Shown here one piece after another: positions 26,535-34,950 of a stretch of DNA of 38,297 nt. A program made the position numbers and the translations under genes. Position 1 is the first letter of the stretch; the number at the start of each line of letters is the position of its first letter. The notes beneath the pieces are model-generated. The model saw nothing but the letters and a program-made list of their open reading frames with translations. It was not told the DNA's origin and searched no databases. The DNA comes from Streptomyces sp. UW30 (GTDB taxonomy: Bacteria; Actinomycetota; Actinomycetes; Streptomycetales; Streptomycetaceae), in assembly GCF_008042075.1 (NCBI RefSeq), contig NZ_RDBN01000005.1:1326245-1364541 (forward strand). Reading direction: 5' to 3'.

Positions 26535-27458
26535 ATGACTGGCTCGACCCCTCCTCGGAAGCGCCGCTTCCGGAAGCAGGAAGCGGACCAACGGCCGTCC
26601 GACGGCCCTTACGGCGCGCGTGACGACGAGCGGGGCTCATCCGACAAGGGAGCCTCGCTCGAACCGATGTCCGGGGCTGACCTCCCGGCGTCGGCCGAGT
26701 TTCACGCGCCCATCGCCCGGCGCAGGGCCGCGGTCATCCGGGAAAAGGCCAGGGAAGGCGTCCGTAGGGGCGGCAGCCGCGCCAGAGCGGCGCTCGGGTA
26801 CCTGACCGACCGGATCATCGAGATCGCCCCGCGGATCCCCGTACGCGACCTCGCGACACTGCGCCGGCATTTCCCGGGTCTCGGGCCCGAACAGCTCGCC
26901 GACAAGTTGGTGGCGGGAGCTGCCAACGCGAGCTCGACCGTCGGTGCCGGAGTGGGCGCGGCGGCGATGCTGCCGGTGCCGCCGGCGATGCCGACCGAGC
27001 TGGCCGCCGAGATCACGGGTGTGGCCGCGATCGAGCTGAAGCTGATCGCCGAGCTGCACGAGGTGTACGGCGTACGCCCGCCCGGCAATCTGCGGGAGCG
27101 CAGCACCGCGTATCTGTCCTCGTGGTCCGAGGAACGGGGCATCGACCCCGTCAAGCCCTCCACGGTCAACGCCGCGCTCGGCGGGCAGATGAAGCGTGAG
27201 CTGCGTCAGCAGATCATGAAGCGCATGGTGCGCAACCTGCCGAACCTCATGCCCTTCCTGGTGGGCGCCGCCGTGGGCGCGGCCATGAACCGGCGGGACA
27301 CGAAGAGACTCGCCGCGCGGATCCGCGCGGACCTGCGCAAGGTCCAGGTGCCGTGGGAGGAGTTGGCGGAGCTGCCGGCCCTGGAGCGTCCGGCGCGGCC
27401 GCTGCCGATGGGCGACACCGAGAGAAGCCACTGGCGCAAGGAACTCGGAGACGGCTGA
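26535..27458 (+). CDS. Conserved actinobacterial hypothetical protein with hydrophobic segments
   Basis: A 307-aa protein beginning MTGSTPPRKRRFRKQEADQR. After a basic, low-complexity N-terminus (1-60) come two hydrophobic, small-residue-rich stretches at about 128-170 (AGAANASSTVGAGVGAAAML) and 236-251 (LMPFLVGAAVGAAMN). The pattern faintly resembles EcsC-like membrane-associated proteins, but I cannot assign a family. It starts 13 nt after the DUF4193 stop, so the two are probably cotranscribed. The region just downstream is disturbed by an inverted dut copy. Confidence 0.75.
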   Translation: MTGSTPPRKRRFRKQEADQRPSDGPYGARDDERGSSDKGASLEPMSGADLPASAEFHAPIARRRAAVIREKAREGVRRGGSRARAALGYLTDRIIEIAPRIPVRDLATLRRHFPGLGPEQLADKLVAGAANASSTVGAGVGAAAMLPVPPAMPTELAAEITGVAAIELKLIAELHEVYGVRPPGNLRERSTAYLSSWSEERGIDPVKPSTVNAALGGQMKRELRQQIMKRMVRNLPNLMPFLVGAAVGAAMNRRDTKRLAARIRADLRKVQVPWEELAELPALERPARPLPMGDTERSHWRKELGDG

Positions 27459-27666
27459 GCGCGGCGCCCTGGAAGCGTCGGCGCGGCCCGGGGGAGAGGC
27501 CAGGTCGCACAGGTCGATCACGGGACGAGCCGCCGTGATGCGGGCCCGTGAAGGCCGTGATCGGGACGCCCGCGATGGCCGATCGAGCCGGTTCCGCCGG
27601 CCGATCGAGAGGCTCCGTGCCGACCGATCGGCGGGGGCTTCCGGAGGGCGACCGGCGGGCGTCCCG

Positions 27667-27763
27667 GCACGAAGGCCGCGTACCCCTCCGGGAGGGCGAT
27701 CGACACCCCGGTGGGCAGGACGGCCCGCTCACCGGGCTTCAGCTCACGGCTCTCGGTGGTGCG
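27667..27763 (-). repeat. Inverted 97-bp copy of the middle of dut
   Basis: The reverse complement of this stretch is identical, with no mismatch over 97 bp, to 28385-28481 inside dut (codons 33-64). It therefore reads VSIALPEGYAAFV on the minus strand. It ends at the second base of the codon pair for VRHPDAPAP in the thioesterase frame, where similarity to other thioesterases of this kind would begin. Confidence 0.95.
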
Positions 27764-28292
27764 ACATCCGGACGCTCCCGCGCCCGGTGAGCTTCTCGGC
27801 GCGCACTACGGAGAGTGTTTCGGCTGTGGCGGCGAGCAGCCCCACGGGCTGCACCTGGAGGCGCGGGCCGGGGACGGCGTGAGCATCACCGCCGAGTTCA
27901 CCGTGCAGCGCGCCCACCAGGGCGCCCCCGGGCTCGCGCACGGCGGTGTCCTCGCGAGCGCCCTGGACGAGACGCTCGGCTCGCTCAACTGGCTGCTGCG
28001 CACCATCGCCGTGACCGGGCGGCTGGAGACCGACTTCGTGCGGCCGGTTCCGGTCGGCACGGTGCTGTATCTGGAGGCCGAGGTGACCGCGGTGGCGGAT
28101 CGCAAGATCTACTCCACCGCCACGGGGCGGATCGGCGGTCCCGACGGGCCCGTCGCCGTCCGCGCCGACGCCCTCTTCATCGAGGTGAAGGTCGACCACT
28201 TCATCGACAACGGCCGCCCGGAGGAGATCCGGGCCGCCATGAACGACCCCGACCAGGTGCGGCGTGCCCGCGCCTTCGAGGTGAACCCGTGA
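27711..28292 (+). CDS. PaaI/4HBT-type hotdog thioesterase
   Basis: Hotdog-fold acyl-CoA thioesterase, up to 193 aa. CFGCGGEQPHGLHLE and GLAHGGVLASALDETLG (HGG at 77-79, acidic D86/E87) are the catalytic signature. Similarity can be trusted from about VRHPDAPAPGELLGAHY. The first 16 residues from GTG 27711 are translated from the inverted dut copy and are foreign. GTG at 27756 or 27759 are other starts, but none has a convincing ribosome-binding site, so the native start seems lost or moved. The 3' end overlaps dut by four bases (GTGA). Confidence 0.82.
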   Translation: MGRTARSPGFSSRLSVVRHPDAPAPGELLGAHYGECFGCGGEQPHGLHLEARAGDGVSITAEFTVQRAHQGAPGLAHGGVLASALDETLGSLNWLLRTIAVTGRLETDFVRPVPVGTVLYLEAEVTAVADRKIYSTATGRIGGPDGPVAVRADALFIEVKVDHFIDNGRPEEIRAAMNDPDQVRRARAFEVNP

Positions 28293-28849
28293 GCCGTGCC
28301 CCCCTGAGTGTGCTGATCCGGCGCGTCGACCCGGACGTACCGCTTCCGACGTACGCGCACCCCGGCGACGCGGGAGCCGATCTGCGCACCACCGAGAGCC
28401 GTGAGCTGAAGCCCGGTGAGCGGGCCGTCCTGCCCACCGGGGTGTCGATCGCCCTCCCGGAGGGGTACGCGGCCTTCGTGCACCCGCGTTCCGGTCTCGC
28501 CGCCCGTCTCGGTGTCGCCCTGGTGAATGCCCCGGGGACGGTTGATGCCGGGTACCGTGGGGAGATCAAGGTGATCGTGGTGAATCTCGACCCGCACGAG
28601 CCCGTGCGGTTCGAGCGCTTCGACCGGATTGCCCAACTGGTCGTCCAGCAGGTCGAGAGGGTTCGCTTCCAGGAGGTCGCGGAGCTTCCCGATTCGGCGC
28701 GGGCTGAGGGGGGCTTCGGGTCCACGGGTGGCCATGCCGCGGTGGGCGACACAAGCGGCACAAGCGATACAAGCGGTCAGGCCGCCGATGGCGGCACTAC
28801 GGGTGGGAATCGATACGCTTCGGTCGTATCCGACCGGGAAGGACAGTGA
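28289..28849 (+). CDS. dut: Deoxyuridine 5'-triphosphate nucleotidohydrolase (dUTPase)
   Basis: Trimeric dUTPase hydrolysing dUTP to dUMP and PPi. All five motifs are present in 186 aa: DAGADLR (27-33), PRSGLAAR (66-73), GTVDAGYRGEI (83-93), RIAQLVV (113-119) and RAEGGFGSTG (138-147). About 38 residues rich in Gly, Thr and Ser (GDTSGTSDTSGQ) extend beyond motif 5, longer than in many bacterial dUTPases. The GTG start overlaps the thioesterase stop. Codons 33-64 are duplicated in inverted orientation 620 bp upstream. Confidence 0.96.
   Translation: MSRAPLSVLIRRVDPDVPLPTYAHPGDAGADLRTTESRELKPGERAVLPTGVSIALPEGYAAFVHPRSGLAARLGVALVNAPGTVDAGYRGEIKVIVVNLDPHEPVRFERFDRIAQLVVQQVERVRFQEVAELPDSARAEGGFGSTGGHAAVGDTSGTSDTSGQAADGGTTGGNRYASVVSDREGQ
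28385..28481 (+). repeat. Source segment of the 97-bp inverted duplication
   Basis: The in-gene partner of 27667-27763. Because it is in frame within an intact dUTPase motif region, this is the original and the upstream one the copy. Confidence 0.93.
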
Positions 28850-28850
28850 C

Positions 28851-29609
28851 GTGTTCGGACGTCGCAACAAGAAGGGTGCCGCCGAGGACGCGGCCGGCGA
28901 GCCCGAGCAGGTCGTCGACATCGACTCTGAGGCGGACGACGACGGCACGCGTGAGCGCGTACGGCTCGAACCGGAACCGCGGCCCGACGGGCCCTGGGAC
29001 AGTGCCGAGGTCCGTGACCCCGCCGAGGGCCGGGTAGACCTGGGCGGCCTGTTCGTGCCGGGCGTCGACGGCATGGAACTGCGCGTGGAGGTCGCGGGCG
29101 ACGCGATCGTCGCGGCGACGGTCGTGCTGCGCGACAGCGCCATCCAGCTCCAGGGCTTCGCCGCGCCCAAGCGCGAGGGCATCTGGGGCGAGGTGCGCGA
29201 GGAGATCGGCTCGGGCATCACTCAGCAGGGTGGCATCATCGACGAGGTCGAGGGGCCGCTCGGCTGGGAGCTGCGGGCCCAGGTGCCGGTGCAACTGCCG
29301 GACGGCACGGGCGGTTTCCAGGTCGTGCGGTTCGTGGGTGTGGACGGTCCCCGCTGGTTCCTGCGCGGTGTGATCTCGGGCCAGGGCGCGGTGCAGCCGC
29401 AGGCGGCCGGTCTGCTCGAGCAGATCTTCCGGGACACGGTCGTGGTCCGTGGCGAGGGTCCGATGGCCCCGCGCGACCCGATCGTCCTGCAGCTGCCCAA
29501 CGACGCCCAGATGGTTCCCGAGGGCGTGCAGCAGGAGGAGGCGGGATCCCGCTTCTCCGGCGGAATGGGCCAGCTCCAGCGCGGGCCGGAGATCACCGAG
29601 GTCCGGTAA
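28851..29609 (+). CDS. DUF3710 family protein
   Basis: A 252-aa conserved actinobacterial protein usually encoded next to dut. The N-terminal 55 residues are acidic and probably disordered; the conserved core starts at DLGGLFVPGVDGMELRVEV and includes RWFLRGVISGQGA. No membrane segment or catalytic motif is seen. The start is GTG at 28851, with GGAAGGA 7 nt upstream, one base after the dut stop. Function unknown; in many actinobacteria it precedes OB-fold, DUF3159 and TrkA genes, which here lie 5 kb further on. Confidence 0.88.
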   Translation: MFGRRNKKGAAEDAAGEPEQVVDIDSEADDDGTRERVRLEPEPRPDGPWDSAEVRDPAEGRVDLGGLFVPGVDGMELRVEVAGDAIVAATVVLRDSAIQLQGFAAPKREGIWGEVREEIGSGITQQGGIIDEVEGPLGWELRAQVPVQLPDGTGGFQVVRFVGVDGPRWFLRGVISGQGAVQPQAAGLLEQIFRDTVVVRGEGPMAPRDPIVLQLPNDAQMVPEGVQQEEAGSRFSGGMGQLQRGPEITEVR

Positions 29610-29634
29610 CGGACGACAGAGAGAACTAGTCAGA

Positions 29635-29681
29635 CACGAAAGTGGGCCGCACCCCCGAGCGGGGTGCGGCCCACTTTCGTG
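29635..29681. terminator. Very strong terminator after DUF3710
   Basis: A perfect 21-bp stem: CACGAAAGTGGGCCGCACCCC (29635-29655, one base beyond quotation is not implied) pairs with its reverse complement at 29661-29681 around a 5-nt loop. It closes the DUF4193-to-DUF3710 cluster. Confidence 0.95.
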
Positions 29682-29727
29682 TGCGGAATCCCGGCGGCCT
29701 CGTGCGCGAATCCCCTTGCGCGACCTC

Positions 29728-29756
29728 TTGACGGCCTATTGGTCTGTACCTATTGT
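29728..29756 (+). promoter_or_regulatory. Promoter of the alginate-lyase-family gene with overlapping direct repeats
   Basis: TTGACG (29728-29733) and TATTGT (29751-29756) with a 17-nt spacer form the best sigma-70-type promoter in the window. The spacer holds TGGTCTGTACCT, 10 of 12 positions like the TGGTCTAGACCA core of DasR/chitinase-promoter elements. CCTATTGGTCTG (29735-29746) and CCTATTGTCTG (29749-29759) are direct repeats, an arrangement known from Streptomyces chitinase promoters. Control by DasR or a similar repressor is a hypothesis. Confidence 0.6.
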
Positions 29757-29821
29757 CTGCGGCCATCGCGAGTGTTCAAAGGGACGCTCATTGTTCACGT
29801 ACGAGAACGGATGGCCCCCAC

Positions 29822-31036
29822 ATGTCACCTGGTCCCGCACGTCACCGCCGCAGATTCCGTCGCACCGCCCTGTTCGCGGTGCTGACCACCGCGCTGGTGT
29901 CCACCCTGCTGTTGCGGCCGCAGGCCGACCGTGCCGACGCCGCGCCCGCCACCTTCGTCCATCCCGGAGTCACCGTCTCCAAGTCCCAGCTGGACTTCGT
30001 GCGCACCAAGGTCAACGCCGGCGCCCAGCCGTGGAAGGGCGCGTTCGACCAGATGACGGCGAGCAAGTACGCCGATCTGAACCGCGCCCCCAAGCCGCGT
30101 GCCGTCGTCGAGTGCGGCTCGTACTCGAACCCGAACTACGGCTGCACCGACGAGCGCGAGGACGCGATAGCCGCCTACACCGACGCCCTCGCCTGGTACA
30201 TCACCCGCGACGAGCGCTACGCGCGCAAGGCCATCGAGCTGATGGACGCCTGGTCCGGGGTGATCAAGGACCACACCAACAGCAACGCGCCCCTGCAGAC
30301 GGGCTGGGCCGGCTCCTCCTGGCCGAAGGCCGCCGAGATCATCAAGTACACGTACACCGGGAGCTGGGCGAACTCCGGACGGTTCGCCACCATGCTCCGC
30401 GACGTCTACCTGCCCAAGATCATCAACGGCTCGAACTCCAACGGCAACTGGGAGCTGTCGATGATGGAGGCCGCCGTCGGCATCTCCGTCTTCCTGGAGG
30501 ACAAGGCGTCGTACGACAAGGCCATGGCGAAGTTCCGCACCCGCACCGCCGCCTACGTCTATCTGTCCTCCGACGGCGACCTGCCCAAGACCGTGCCGAG
30601 CCAGAACCTCGACACACGCGAGAAGATCGTCAACTACTGGCAGGGGCAGGGCACCTTCGTCACCGGCCTCACCCAGGAGACCTGCCGCGACTTCACCCAC
30701 ACCGGGTACGGCATCTCCGCGATCTCGCACGTCGCGGAGACCAGCCGGATCCAGGGCCAGGACCTGTACGGCACGGACGTCGGCGAGCGGCTGCGGCAGG
30801 CGCTCGGGTTCCAGGCCAAGTACCAGCTGGGTACGGCCGCCCCGAGCTGGCTGTGCGGCGGCTCGCTGAAGCTCGGCCTCGGCCCGGTCACCGAGGTCGG
30901 CTACAACGCGCTGCACAACCGCCTCGGCATCGCGATGAGCAACACCCAGACGCTGACCGAGCGAGGCCGCCCGGCCGGCAGCAACAACCTCTTCGTGGCC
31001 TGGGAGACCCTCACTCACGGCGACAACCCCAGCTGA
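29822..31036 (+). CDS. Secreted alginate lyase family polysaccharide lyase
   Basis: A 404-aa exported enzyme. The leader MSPGPARHRRRFRRTALFAV and hydrophobic core end in DRADA-APA, giving predicted cleavage near residue 41; the twin Arg residues are not a clean Tat motif. The mature part is an alpha/alpha-toroid alginate-lyase domain with likely active-site positions in GNW (N209), RDFTHTGY (R289, H293, Y296) and H303. The substrate may be alginate or another polyuronate such as glucuronan. It has its own promoter and stands between strong terminators, a stand-alone unit inserted between DUF3710 and kdpD. An in-frame start at 29753 would precede the leader and overlap the -10, so it is rejected. 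Confidence 0.88.
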   Translation: MSPGPARHRRRFRRTALFAVLTTALVSTLLLRPQADRADAAPATFVHPGVTVSKSQLDFVRTKVNAGAQPWKGAFDQMTASKYADLNRAPKPRAVVECGSYSNPNYGCTDEREDAIAAYTDALAWYITRDERYARKAIELMDAWSGVIKDHTNSNAPLQTGWAGSSWPKAAEIIKYTYTGSWANSGRFATMLRDVYLPKIINGSNSNGNWELSMMEAAVGISVFLEDKASYDKAMAKFRTRTAAYVYLSSDGDLPKTVPSQNLDTREKIVNYWQGQGTFVTGLTQETCRDFTHTGYGISAISHVAETSRIQGQDLYGTDVGERLRQALGFQAKYQLGTAAPSWLCGGSLKLGLGPVTEVGYNALHNRLGIAMSNTQTLTERGRPAGSNNLFVAWETLTHGDNPS

Positions 31037-31052
31037 GGCCTGCGATGCGCGG

Positions 31053-31086
31053 CGGGGGCGTCAGAGTTGCGTCAAAGACGCCCCCG
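31053..31086 (+). terminator. Hairpin after the lyase gene
   Basis: CGGGGGCGTC (31053-31062) pairs with GACGCCCCCG (31077-31086). No U tract. Confidence 0.65.
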
Positions 31087-31184
31087 TCGCGACAGCCGGT
31101 CCCCTTTGTCGCGATTCTTGGCCGTAAGGTCGACGCTGCGTAGGCGGCTGCGCAGGTGACAGTGGCCGGAACACAATGGGGACC

Positions 31185-33791
31185 ATGGGACGCGGCAAGC
31201 TTCGGATCTACCTCGGTGCGGCACCGGGCGTCGGCAAGACGTACGCGATGCTGTCCGAGGCGCACCGGCGCGTCGAGCGGGGCACCGACTGTGTCGTCGG
31301 TTTCGTGGAGCACCACGACCGGCCACGCACCGAGGTGATGCTCCACGGGCTGGAGCAGATACGCCGCAAGGACCTCGAGTACCGGGGGAGCCGCTTCACC
31401 GAGATGGACGTGGACGCGGTCCTGACCCGGCGCCCACGGGTCGCCCTCGTGGACGAACTCGCCCACACCAACATCCCCGGCTCGCGCAACGCCAAGCGCT
31501 GGCAGGACGTCGAGGAACTCCTCGCCGCCGGCATCGACGTCATATCGACCGTCAACATCCAGCACCTGGAGTCCCTCGGGGACGTCGTGGAGTCGATCAC
31601 CGGCGTACGGCAGCAGGAGACGGTGCCGGACGAGGTGGTGCGCCGGGCCGACCAGATCGAGCTGGTCGACATGTCGCCCCAGGCGCTGCGGCGCCGTATG
31701 GCGCACGGCAACATCTACACGTCGGACAAGGTCGACGCGGCCCTGTCCAACTACTTCCGCCCCGGCAATCTGACCGCCCTGCGCGAGCTCGCGCTGCTGT
31801 GGGTGGCGGACCGGGTCGACGAGTATCTGAAGCAGTACCGCAGCGATCACCGGGTGTCGCGGATCTGGGGCTCGCGGGAGCGGATCGTCGTGGGGCTGAC
31901 CGGCGGGCCCGAGGGCCGGACGCTGATCCGCCGGGCCGCGCGGCTCGCGGAGAAGGGCGCCGGCGGTGAGGTCCTCGCCGTCTACATCGCCCGCAGCGAC
32001 GGGCTGACGTCCGCCTCGCCGAAGGAACTCGCCGTCCAGCGCACCCTCGTCGAGGACCTCGGCGGCACCTTCCACCACGTCGTCGGCGACGACATCCCGG
32101 CGGCGCTGCTGGCCTTCGCGCGCGGCGTGAACGCCACCCAGATAGTGCTCGGCTCCTCGCGCCGCAAGAGCTGGCAGTACGTCTTCGGACCGGGCGTGGG
32201 CGTCACCGTGGCCCGGGAGTCGGGCCCCGACCTCGACGTGCACATCGTCACGCACGAGGAGGCCGCCAAGGGGCGCGGACTGCCCGTGGCCCGGGGAGCG
32301 CGCCTCGGCCGGCCCCGGATCCTCGCGGGCTGGCTCGTCGGCGTCGGCGGTCCGGCGCTGCTCACGCTGCTGCTGACCCACGTCGACGCCGACCTGGGGC
32401 TCGCGAACGACATGCTGTTGTTCCTGACCCTGACGGTGGCGTCGGCCCTGCTCGGCGGGCTCTATCCCGCCCTCGCCTCGGCGGCGGTCTGCTCCCTGCT
32501 GCTGAACTGGTTCTTCACACCACCGGTGCACCGCATCACGATCGCCGACCCGAAGAACCTGCTCGCGCTGGTGATCTTCGTCTTCGTGGCGGTGTCGGTG
32601 GCCTCCGTGGTCGACCTGGCGGCCCGGCGCACCCACCAGGCGGCCCGGCTGCGCGCCGAGTCGGAGATCCTGTCCTTCCTCGCCGGGAACGTGCTGCGCG
32701 GCGAGACCGGCTTGGAAGAGCTGCTGGAGCGCGTCCGCGAGACCTTCGGCATGGAGTCGGCGGCCCTGCTGGAGCGGGAGAGCGACGTCGACCCGTGGAC
32801 CTGCGCCGGCAGCGTGGGCGTGGGATCGGCACCGGCTCGACCCGAGGACGCGGACGTCGACGTCCCCGTCGGCGACCACATGGCGCTCGCGCTGACCGGC
32901 CGGGTGCTGCCCGCCGAGGACCGCCGGGTCCTCGCCGCCTTCGCCGCCCAGGCCGCGGTCGTCCTGGACCGCCAGCGCCTCCAGCGGGAGGCCGACCAGG
33001 CCAAGGAGCTGGCCGAGGGCAACCGCATCCGCACGGCGCTGCTGGCGGCCGTCAGCCACGACCTGCGCACGCCCCTCGCGGGCATCAAGGCGGCCGTCTC
33101 TTCACTGCGCTCCGACGACGTGGCCTGGTCCGAGGAGGACGAGGCCGAGCTGCTGGAGGGCATCGAGGAGGGCGCCGACCGGCTCGACCACCTGGTCGGG
33201 AACCTGCTCGACATGTCCCGGCTCCAGACCGGCACGGTCACGCCGCTGATCCGCGAGATCGACCTCGACGAGGTGGTGCCGATGGCGCTCGGCGGGGTGC
33301 CGGAGGGCAGCGTGGAGCTGGACATCCCGGAGACCCTGCCGATGGTCGCCGTGGACCCCGGGTTGCTGGAGCGGTCGGTGGCCAACCTCGTCGAGAACGC
33401 CGTCAAGTACAGCCCGGACGACGACAGGGTCCTGGTGGCCGCCAGCGCCATCGCCGACCGGGTGGAGGTCCGGGTGGTCGACCGCGGCCCAGGCGTCCCG
33501 GACGAGGCCAAGGAGCGCATCTTCGCGCCCTTCCAGCGCTACGGCGACGCCCCGCGCGGCGCCGGAGTCGGGCTCGGCCTGGCCGTCGCCCGCGGCTTCG
33601 CCGAAGCCATGGGCGGCACCCTCAACGCCGAGGACACACCCGGCGGAGGCCTCACCATGGTGCTCACCCTGAGGGCCGCGGGGGCGCGCTCCGGGGAACC
33701 GCCCGGCCCCGCCGAGCCCTCCCACGCCCCGGGGCCCGCCCGCTCCGACGAGCCCGTTCACTCCGTACGACCCGAAAGGCAGACCACATGA
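31185..33791 (+). CDS. kdpD: KdpD-type osmosensitive K+ sensor histidine kinase
   Basis: An 868-aa membrane kinase with the full KdpD layout: N-terminal KdpD domain with Walker A GAAPGVGKT (11-19) and DELAHTN (90-96), a universal-stress-like domain (about 230-350), four clustered transmembrane helices (DUF4118, about 375-475), a GAF-like region, and a kinase core with His625 in AAVSHDLRTPL and NLVENAVKYS. It senses K+ limitation or turgor. ATG at 31185 fits the family N-terminus and lies 7 nt after CACAAT; an ATG at 31176 would add three residues. The stop overlaps kdpE (ATGA). No kdpFABC genes are nearby. Confidence 0.93.
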   Translation: MGRGKLRIYLGAAPGVGKTYAMLSEAHRRVERGTDCVVGFVEHHDRPRTEVMLHGLEQIRRKDLEYRGSRFTEMDVDAVLTRRPRVALVDELAHTNIPGSRNAKRWQDVEELLAAGIDVISTVNIQHLESLGDVVESITGVRQQETVPDEVVRRADQIELVDMSPQALRRRMAHGNIYTSDKVDAALSNYFRPGNLTALRELALLWVADRVDEYLKQYRSDHRVSRIWGSRERIVVGLTGGPEGRTLIRRAARLAEKGAGGEVLAVYIARSDGLTSASPKELAVQRTLVEDLGGTFHHVVGDDIPAALLAFARGVNATQIVLGSSRRKSWQYVFGPGVGVTVARESGPDLDVHIVTHEEAAKGRGLPVARGARLGRPRILAGWLVGVGGPALLTLLLTHVDADLGLANDMLLFLTLTVASALLGGLYPALASAAVCSLLLNWFFTPPVHRITIADPKNLLALVIFVFVAVSVASVVDLAARRTHQAARLRAESEILSFLAGNVLRGETGLEELLERVRETFGMESAALLERESDVDPWTCAGSVGVGSAPARPEDADVDVPVGDHMALALTGRVLPAEDRRVLAAFAAQAAVVLDRQRLQREADQAKELAEGNRIRTALLAAVSHDLRTPLAGIKAAVSSLRSDDVAWSEEDEAELLEGIEEGADRLDHLVGNLLDMSRLQTGTVTPLIREIDLDEVVPMALGGVPEGSVELDIPETLPMVAVDPGLLERSVANLVENAVKYSPDDDRVLVAASAIADRVEVRVVDRGPGVPDEAKERIFAPFQRYGDAPRGAGVGLGLAVARGFAEAMGGTLNAEDTPGGGLTMVLTLRAAGARSGEPPGPAEPSHAPGPARSDEPVHSVRPERQTT

Positions 33792-34471
33792 CCCGGGTTC
33801 TGGTGATCGACGACGAGCCGCAGATCGTGCGCGCCCTCGTGATCAACCTCAAGGCCCGCAAGTACGAGGTCGACGCGGCCCACGACGGGGCCACCGCCCT
33901 CGAACTCGCCGCCACCCGTCACCCCGACGTGGTCGTCCTCGACCTCGGTCTGCCCGACATGGACGGCGTCGAGGTGATCCGGGGACTGCGCGGCTGGACC
34001 CGGGTGCCGATCCTGGTGCTGTCCGCCCGGCACTCCTCCGACGAGAAGGTCGAGGCGCTCGACGCGGGCGCCGACGACTACGTCACCAAGCCCTTCGGCA
34101 TGGACGAGCTGCTGGCCCGGCTGCGGGCCGCCGTCCGCCGCGCCGAGCCCACCGGGGCCGGCGAGGACGAGGTGATGGTGGAGACCGAGGAGTTCACCGT
34201 CGACCTCGCCGCGAAGAAGGTCAACCGGAGCGGGAACGACGTACGGCTGACGCCCACGGAGTGGCATCTGCTGGAGGTGCTGGTCCGCAACACGGGCCGT
34301 CTGGTCAGCCAGAAGCAGCTGCTGCAGGAGGTGTGGGGGCCGTCGTACGGGACGGAGACGAACTACCTGCGGGTGTACATGGCCCAGCTGCGCCGAAAGC
34401 TCGAGGCGGACCCGTCGCATCCGAAGCACTTCATCACGGAGCCGGGGATGGGCTACCGGTTCGAGAAATGA
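33788..34471 (+). CDS. kdpE: KdpE-type response regulator
   Basis: A 227-aa OmpR-family regulator, partner of KdpD. The receiver has D8/D9, phospho-acceptor D52 (VVLDLGLPDMDG) and K101 (DDYVTKPF). The winged-helix domain runs from about 130 to the end (LTPTEWHLLEVLVRNTGRLV, PGMGYRFEK). The ATG overlaps the kdpD stop. The usual target is the kdp ATPase operon, which must be elsewhere; here it may also act on the neighbouring potassium genes. Confidence 0.95.
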   Translation: MTRVLVIDDEPQIVRALVINLKARKYEVDAAHDGATALELAATRHPDVVVLDLGLPDMDGVEVIRGLRGWTRVPILVLSARHSSDEKVEALDAGADDYVTKPFGMDELLARLRAAVRRAEPTGAGEDEVMVETEEFTVDLAAKKVNRSGNDVRLTPTEWHLLEVLVRNTGRLVSQKQLLQEVWGPSYGTETNYLRVYMAQLRRKLEADPSHPKHFITEPGMGYRFEK

Positions 34472-34548
34472 GCCGGTCACGGCAGGTCGGTTCGGGCGGT
34501 GGTACCAGGGGTACGTAGGTGTCGGTGCACCCCGGTAGGCTTCAAGAC

Positions 34549-34947
34549 ATGAGTGCTGTTCCTCGTTCCGAAAAGTCGGTGGGCCGGTTCCGGCGCATGC
34601 TCGACCGGCTCTCCTCGTCGCAGGAGGACCTGGAGTCCGAGGAGCTGCGGGAGGACGCCGAGACCACCGGCTGCATCAAGATCGGTGACTGCCATGACCG
34701 TCAGATCGTGACGGTTACTGGTACCTTGCGCACGGTCACGCTTCGACCGCGTGCGGGAGTCCCGGCCCTGGAGGCCGAGCTGTTCGACGGCTCCGCCGCC
34801 CTGGACGTGGTGTGGCTCGGCAGGCGCTCCATAGTGGGCATAGAGCCCGGGCGCCGGCTGATCGCATCCGGCCGGGTCTCCATGAGCCGGGGCCGCCGTG
34901 TGCTTTTCAACCCGAAATACGAACTGAGACCCCTCGGACGGGAGTAG
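34549..34947 (+). CDS. OB-fold nucleic-acid-binding-like protein
   Basis: A 132-aa actinobacterial protein with an OB-fold: QIVTVTGTLRTVTLRP, then LEAELFDGSAALDVVWLGRR and RLIASGRVSMSRGRRVLFNP form the beta-barrel strands as in RecG/tRNA-anticodon-type OB domains. The N-terminal 45 residues are charged. ATG at 34549 is preceded at 7 nt by TAGGCT, a -10-like element with the same GTGCACCCC flank as the DUF5998 gene, pointing to leaderless expression. It is followed at 3 nt by the DUF3159 gene. Confidence 0.88.
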   Translation: MSAVPRSEKSVGRFRRMLDRLSSSQEDLESEELREDAETTGCIKIGDCHDRQIVTVTGTLRTVTLRPRAGVPALEAELFDGSAALDVVWLGRRSIVGIEPGRRLIASGRVSMSRGRRVLFNPKYELRPLGRE

Positions 34948-34950
34948 CCG

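Noticed and set aside
28109..29221. Minus-strand open frame antisense to dut and DUF3710
   Set aside because: Shadow of conserved genes; part of it only mirrors the inverted dut copy.
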